Source: Fennellomyces sp. T-0311
Taxonomy: Eukaryota > Mucoromycota > Mucoromycetes > Mucorales > Lichtheimiaceae
Assembly (NCBI GenBank): GCA_025266875.1
Contig: JALLLT010000007.1
Coordinates: forward strand, 744,001-808,000
DNA length: 64,000 nt
Direction of reading: 5' to 3'
Part shown: one piece after another, positions 57,982 through 64,000 of the stretch
Numbering within the stretch: the first letter of the stretch is position 1
Layout: each line of letters starts with the position of its first letter
Program-made: the position numbers and the translations under genes
Notes under the pieces: model-generated
Told to the model about the DNA's origin: nothing
Seen by the model: only the letters and a program-made list of their open reading frames with translations
Databases searched by the model: none

Positions 57982-59266
57982 ATGGCCCATTTTGTCAACT
58001 ATTATGTCTCCAACTATTGCACTCATAATCCAACACAACCTTCGCAACACTTGGTCAATGACCATTTGAACGATATTTTTGACCGCATTCGTAAAGTTTT
58101 TTCTCGGCATGACCATCCGGCATTGGTCAAAGCGCACTACAAATATTATGATCCGGTGGTCGACTCTGACTATACTGAAAATCAAGCTTGGAAAGAAGTA
58201 ACTCATGGCTTTGATCAAGTGGATGTACTTGATTGGTTGGTCAATGCCTGTCCTGTAAGTCCAGCTACACCATGTAAAAAGGAAAAAAAAAAGAAAGAGA
58301 AAAAAAAACTGAAAGTTTCGGACAGCAAGATATTCTACATAAATACTTGTCTCAGCTCATACCACCTACACTACTTATTCTCGATGATTACGATATTGAT
58401 TACAAAGTGCGAGGCATCCGATTGTTGCATCAGATAGTAACCAAGTTGGATGACACCCAATTGACACGTTCAGGCGTCGATAATGTGTTTATCGCCACAT
58501 TGTTCAAATGTTTGACCTACGTTTCGCAAGATCGCGATGTTCCATTGTTGCAAGCAGCGTATCCATGCTTGATGGACCTGATCGACAAGACAAAAACTGG
58601 CCAACAACGTGTTGAATTGTTCGATAAAATGATGGTCGATGGAATTCTACTTGGATTAAAATTGGGCCGGGATACGCCCGATCATCGACAAGTTTTACTT
58701 TTGCAATTGAGTCGTATCTACACAGAACTAGGTGCTCTTGGAGTTCAATATCTTGGGGTAATGTAACCTTTTTGTTTTTACTCTGGGAAATTAAATGGTG
58801 TCAATATTTAGGTGACGATAGCGGCTCTCTGTCATGCACTGTCGATACCACTTGTACAACTAAATAAGGTTGCTGTCAATTCACTAAAAACAGTAATTGA
58901 AATTTGTTGGCCCAGGTAAAAAGAAAATGGCGGTTGTTGTCTTGGATATTGAAACAAAAAGGGTTGCCAGGGTCCCTCGTTTCCATGGCGCTATTTTAAA
59001 GGGATTGGCAACATCATGGCAATATTACTATATCAAGGAAGATGGGTCGGAAATGCGTGATCTACTTAAGGAAACCTTCAACGTCTATCGAGCAGCGTGC
59101 AAAGGCACCGAAAATGTAAGTTCGGGAAAAATTATTCCATTGTCTGGCCGTTATGGAAATATTAACGACCCCAAAAAAATACCATTCTCTATATAATCAA
59201 CAATAGACTGATTTGAATGCATTACTTGTTCATAATCGACCATTATATTCCGCACTAATAAATTAA
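57982..59266 (+). CDS. TTI2: Tti2, TTT-complex subunit
   Basis: Five exons (57982-58254, 58356-58757, 58812-58915, 58971-59115, 59207-59266), 327 residues. Helical-repeat protein with the Tti2 hallmark LIPPTLLILDDYDIDYKVRGIRLL, then NVFIATLFKCLTYVSQDRDVPLLQ, VTIAALCHALSIPLVQLN, PRFHGAILKGLATSWQYY. With Tel2 and Tti1 it matures PI3K-like kinases (TOR, ATM, ATR). The divergent RPB2 gene starts 315 bases away. Shorter than the human protein; the N-terminal 90 residues are specific to this lineage as far as can be seen. Confidence 0.85.
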
Positions 59267-59450
59267 AAAAGCAAGGATGAAATGAGTGGTGCGTTTTGTT
59301 AACGCGGTCGAAATATTTACCCGTACTTGACCGAAAACTGTTGCTTCGTGCGACGACACCAAATAGCATCTCGACCTAGAACATTATATACTTTTTTTTC
59401 CTTGCTTTGTTAATTCCCCCCTTGCTTCATTTCTTGGCACTTTTTGAACG

Positions 59451-62400
59451 ATGAAGTACGTTCAGGTGTGTAAAGCATTATATGACTATAGTGCACGCAC
59501 CTCCGACGAAATCGACATAAGCGAAGACGATGTTGTCTACGTTATTGAAAAAGAAGACGACGATTGGTGGCGAGCCGAATTAAAGTCTGCCAACGGTACA
59601 GGTCCTGTTGGATTGGTACCAGCAACTTATCTTGAACAAGTAAAAGCTTTCTCTCCCTCTTTGCGTGTATCTCGAAACAATTAACCCCATTTATGAAAGC
59701 TCGAACCGATTGGCAAAGTCCGTGCCGAGTACGATTATCAAGCGCAGCATGAAGAAGAACTTTCATTTAAAGAAGGGCAAGAAATGCTTGTTCTTGAACG
59801 CGATGATCCCGACTGGCTTCTTGTTCGTTTGACCAATAATGGTGAAATAGGCCTTGCACCAAGCAACTACGTCGATACTATTTCAGATACAACCACCGAT
59901 CGAGAGCAAGTTCATGAACAAGCTCCTTCTCCTCCTCCCGTGGTCGCAGCTCCTGTTCCGATACCAGCAGCGCCATCACCTGTTGTAACACCAGTATTAT
60001 CTCAAGCAGTAAGCGCATTGTAATTTAAGATCATCAATATGTATTAGCTAATCGAATCAAAAATAGACAGGGAGTCGGATTGAACCATCCGCCGAAGACG
60101 AAGCGCAATCATGGACAGTGCATGAATACGATCCAGCAAAGAAGAAGAAGAAGAAGAGCAAGGGCAACTTGCTTGTTGGCAATGGCATGATCTGTTACGG
60201 CAGTGAAACAGATAAAACACTCCCAGTACAACAATACCCAATTTTGGATGTGACAAAATACCTTTTCGATGCCAAGAACCTGCATATCGAAGTATCCGGC
60301 GAACGATCTGCCATTTTGGATTTGCAAGCTTCATCCAAATCTGAAGCAAAGGCTATTCTGGTCAAGATTACCGACTCTAGAAATATTGCTCAAGTGGCGG
60401 CCACTCGTTTCAATGCCACCACTTCATCTACACCTCAGTTCACGCCCCAAGCTTCATATGCGCCTCAACAAGAAGAAGAGGAAGAGGAAGAACAGCCACC
60501 TCCTATGCCTGCTCGACCAACGCAACCTCAGCAACAACCTGAACCCAAGTGGGCGTACATTCAATTTTCCTTCGACGCCGAAAGTGCCGAAGAAATATCA
60601 GTCAACGAAGGTGACCAAGTGTTGGTATTGGATGATTCTCGTACGGATGGCTGGGTTCGAGTTGAAAAAGGAAACGCGTCTGGCCTTGTGCCTGAAACCT
60701 ATGTGGAATTGGCAACTGACGATGGCGAGCGTGAACGCGAACTGGCGCGACAACAGGCTGAAGAAGCAAGATTGGAGGAGGAACGAAGGGCGGAAGAAGA
60801 ACGACGCGTCGATTGGATGAAGAAGCAGCTCAGAGAAGAGCTGAACAGGAGGAACGTGAACGGCAGAAAAAGGCACAGCAAGAAGCTGCTAGACAAGCTG
60901 AAGTTGCTAGACAAGCCGAAGCTACCAGACAGCGTCAACTTCAGGCTGAAGCTGAGAAGCGTAAAGTAAGTTTTTTTTTTTCCTGGGATTTCTCTAAGCA
61001 GAATCTCATTGTTATCTATAGGCTTTGCAAAGAACTTCAACGTTACCACCAAGAGCGGCAACCGATAATCGTGCAAGTGGTCTTGCGCGATCGCAGAGTG
61101 TGGCAGCTCGCGGAAATCAGGATATACAAAGTATATGTTGTCTACCTATCAAATCCGAACTTGTTCTAACTCTAAAAAAAATCAGTGCCTGATGCTAGCA
61201 AATTACGTACCTGGACTGACCGCAGTGGTGCTTTCAAAGTTGAAGCACAATTCATCTCGTTATACGATAACAAGTTCCGACTACACAAAGCCAACGGTGT
61301 TAAGATCGATGTACCAGTGGATAAAATGAGTACAGAAGACGTTCAATGGGTTGAACGCAAGTTGGGAAAAAGTCTTACGAAGCAAGAAACGCCATTAGCC
61401 GAACTAACTCAACAAAAGACACCGCCCATGCCAGCGCGTCCAGGGCCTTCTTCGGCTGGTCCTTCGTCGACGGGTCCAGTGCCACCTTCGGAAGAGCACG
61501 CGCAGCCGGTATTTGCCAAGAAACAACAAAAGAAACCCAATGCCAATTGGGACTGGTTCGATTGGTTCATGATGATTGGTATCCCAATGGAGGACGCACT
61601 CAAATATTCATCCACGTTCCAATCCGACAAATTGGATGATAGCGACTTGGCATCACTCACGCACAGGCGGATGAAGATGCTTGGCGTCAAGGAAAATCAC
61701 GTGCAACGCATTGAACGGTATTTGGAAACCGAAAAGCCGGAGCCACCGTCGGATGATGAAGGTCATGAAGAGCAACGACAAGAAAGTGATTTGTCAAAGG
61801 ATGAAGAAATGGCAAGGAAACTTCATCGTGATTTGAACGGAACGGATGCTCCCAAAGGTATATATATCTATAGCTTGCCTTTTATTTTTCCTATCGCTAA
61901 CTGTTTTTTTTGGCTGTATTAGCCTCTCCTTCAAGATCCAAGCCAACAACTTCAGCACCGAAAGAAATTCATCCAGATTTGCTCGAGTTTATTGGTACTC
62001 AATTCACTTCCACTCCTCCTCCCACAAATCAATCCAAGGCCCAAGGGGATCTTATCGGTTTTGAAGATGATGCTTGGGCTCCGCGTGAGTCGACAACAAA
62101 GCAGGCTTCTCCTCCAAAGCAACCTCAGGCACCATTACAACCTACCAAGGCTCCTGCTGCACCATCTCCTCAACAACAAACTCCTCCTCCCCCGTCACTG
62201 GTGCAGCAGCAGCCACAACCAGTGCCGCAGCCACTACCGGCGCAACAGCAGCAGCAGCCGGTGCAACAGCAACAACAGCCAGTGCAGCAGCAACCACCAC
62301 CACAACAACAACAGCAACAGCCTATCCAATATCAACATACTCAACCACAACAACAGTATCAACAACCTCAGGTTTCCATGCCTCCTCGACAGCGGCCAGT

Positions 62401-63554
62401 TTCCATGTTGAAGCATACTGCAGATCCTACATTGAGTAGATGGCAGCAACCTTCCAATACTGGCTCGCAAGCATCCTCGGTGCAGAGCCAACCCACTGGT
62501 CAGCTACAAGGACAACCCACGGGTCAGTTGCAGAGCCAGCCAACGGGACCAATGCAAGCTACGGGTCAGATGATGTATGCTCAACCCACTGGACAAATGC
62601 AACAGCAACTGCAACAACAGCAATTACAACAGCAGCAGTTGCAACAACAACAACAGTTACAGCAGCAGCAATTGCAGCAACAACAGTTACAACAACAGCA
62701 ATTGCAACAGCAGCAGTTACAACAACAACAATTACGGCAACAACAACTTCAACAGCAACAACAACAGCAGCAGCAGTTACAACAGCAACAAACGGGAATG
62801 TATGGTCAAGGCTCTTTGAGTCCTCAATACATGCAACAGCAACAGCCATGGCAAGCTCAAATGCTTCAGCCCAACATGACGGGTGTTCCGCAGTCTAGTC
62901 CAGGCATGATGGCATCTTATCAGCAGCCAATGGTTACCAGCACTGTTCCATTAGCATCGATACTTCCTCAACCATTGCAGCCCAACCAGCGTGCATCCAT
63001 GGGTGCGTATCCTCAGCAAACTGGTTTTGTTGGAGCTCAACCCACAGGTGCGCGCAATTGGTCATCTTCGAGTAAGTCATTGTCTTGGAATGGGAGGTGT
63101 TTTTTGTTTGTTTGTGTATACTTAGAATGCTTATTAGCTCCCGAAAACCCATTTGGTTCACCCATGGACTCGCCTGGTCCTTTGAGCCCTCAGCGCACCG
63201 GTGTTCAGTTCTCTACACCCAATGCCAACATGTTCACTCAAAGTCCCATGAACTCGCAGCCTACGGGCTACTTGCAACCCCAAATGACCGGCGTTCCGCA
63301 AGGCCAGCATGGTAAGCTTTGACGTGGATCCAAAAGGGAAAGAGTGTTACTCATCCGTGTGTAGATCCTCTTGACCGGTACTCGGCCTTCAAAAACATGT
63401 CCTCGCCACAACAGCCTTCAGTTTTCACTCCAGCGGGATCGATGGCTTGTAAGTTTGAATCACCTTTTCATTTTTTTCTTCGTAACACGGCTGACATTGT
63501 GATGTACCAGATGGCCAGCAAGGATTCCCCAACCAACAGCAGCGTGGATGGTAG
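59451..63554 (+). CDS. SLA1: Sla1-like endocytic actin regulator, with a frameshift
   Basis: Nine exons (59451-59639, 59700-60008, 60067-60965, 61022-61130, 61186-61857, 61923-63071, 63138-63311, 63365-63448, 63511-63554). Order: SH3-1 (CKALYDYSARTSDEIDI), SH3-2 (RAEYDYQAQHEEELSFKEG), a region with WTVHEYDPAKKKKK, SH3-3 (YIQFSFDAESAEEISVNEG), a charged coiled coil, SHD1 (LRTWTDRSGAFKVEAQF), SHD2/SAM-like (NWDWFDWFMMIGIPMEDAL), then a long Pro/Gln region with poly-Q (about 62200-62790) and repeated QPTG/TGQ motifs, ending QQQRGW. Sla1 links cargo, clathrin and Las17/Arp2/3 at endocytic patches. Two extra bases (GT, 60808-60809) shift the frame inside the coiled coil (EEERR to LDEEAAQRR). Confidence 0.92.
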
Positions 63555-63678
63555 ACGCACTTACAATCACTTTGATATTCCAGTTTCTTTCAATGGTTAA
63601 TTTATATTGGACAACACATTTCGCCCTGAAATTTCACTTTGCCATGCATTACTTTTTTTTTTATATATATATTAAAGT

Positions 63679-64000
63679 TTACGTCTTCTTGTCCTTCATA
63701 AAGTTCATTGCCTTGATCGCCTCCCGGTTCTTCTTGCGATGGTACTGTCGGTTGGTAGGCTTGGTAGTCTTTTGCTTTTGTTTCTTTTCATCCAACAAGT
63801 CCCACAACCAGTCGGGGTATTCGTTATCATCAAGTGCTACCGGGTCCTTGCCGTCTTTCAGGAAATTGATACCCGTCAACGTCTGTCCTTTTGGAACCGA
63901 AGAAGGCTGTCGTGCTGCTTTTGTGTCTAAAACATACAATGAGTACTTTTTGTGACTTTTTTTAGAAAAAAGAAAGAGAAACCTTTCTCGGGTGTGTTGG
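63679..64000 (-). CDS. mitochondrial ribosomal protein mL54 (MRPL37 family), partial
   Basis: Runs off the right edge. The last exon (63926-63679) encodes DTKAARQPSSVPKGQTLTG, LKDGKDPVALDDNEYPDWLW and a Lys-rich end with NRQYHRKKNREAIKAMN. The DPVALDDNEYPDWLW block is the signature of the mL54 family of the mitochondrial large ribosomal subunit. An intron (63982-63927) joins it in frame to the 3' end of an upstream exon at 63983-64000 (...TPEKG). The N-terminus with the expected presequence lies outside. Convergent with SLA1. Confidence 0.88.
   Translation of the reverse strand, partial: QHTRERFLFLFSKKSHKKYSLYVLDTKAARQPSSVPKGQTLTGINFLKDGKDPVALDDNEYPDWLWDLLDEKKQKQKTTKPTNRQYHRKKNREAIKAMNFMKDKKT

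Overview
The window comes from a filamentous early-diverging fungus, most likely Mucoromycota (Mucorales type). Reasons: short AT-rich GT-AG introns of 50-70 bases, dense multi-exon genes on both strands, a fungal gene set (Nup159, Sla1, Amn1-like, Trl1-type tRNA ligase, Pcl-type cyclin), and lineage-typical mobile genes. All coordinates were worked out by hand from splice sites and reading frames; intron edges may be off by a base or two.

Layout. 1-1320: a non-coding host transcript whose successive introns carry five box C/D snoRNAs, matching in order most of the yeast snR78-snR72 cluster. 1735-4760: an arrestin-fold protein and an RBM5/10-like RNA-binding protein. 4884-8995: a histone cluster, H2B(-), H3(-)/H4(+), H2A(-)/H2B(+). 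9319-10314: a SANT-like protein. 10794-15420: an old repeat-bounded element holding a broken PD-(D/E)XK gene and a minisatellite into which a Tc1-type transposon has jumped. 16212-20951: dihydroxy-acid dehydratase, with a 781-base transposon in one exon, and proteasome Rpn9. 21204-26800: a broken PD-(D/E)XK-like gene and repeat-rich sequence with few genes. 26804-36059: Amn1-like F-box protein, RACK1 (with a U24-type snoRNA in intron 4), a sugar transporter, a Pcl-like cyclin and TMEM234. 36135-43500: a mobile zone with a Fanzor (eukaryotic TnpB) relative, a mariner-like element with long inverted repeats and a LINE remnant. 43587-64000: compact housekeeping genes: METTL21-type methyltransferase, phospholipase B-like lipase, Nup159/Nup214, a ligase-only tRNA ligase, PIG-Y, casein kinase I, RPB2, Tti2, Sla1 (with a 2-base frameshift) and the edge of mitochondrial ribosomal protein mL54.

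How things fit together. The snoRNA host and the RACK1 intronic snoRNA supply rRNA 2'-O-methylation guides. The histone genes are paired head to head with shared promoters. The mobile zones hold several independent TE families, most of them decayed by stops or frameshifts. The most striking single observation is the transposon inside the dihydroxy-acid dehydratase exon, which carries splice signals that would remove almost all of it while keeping the reading frame.
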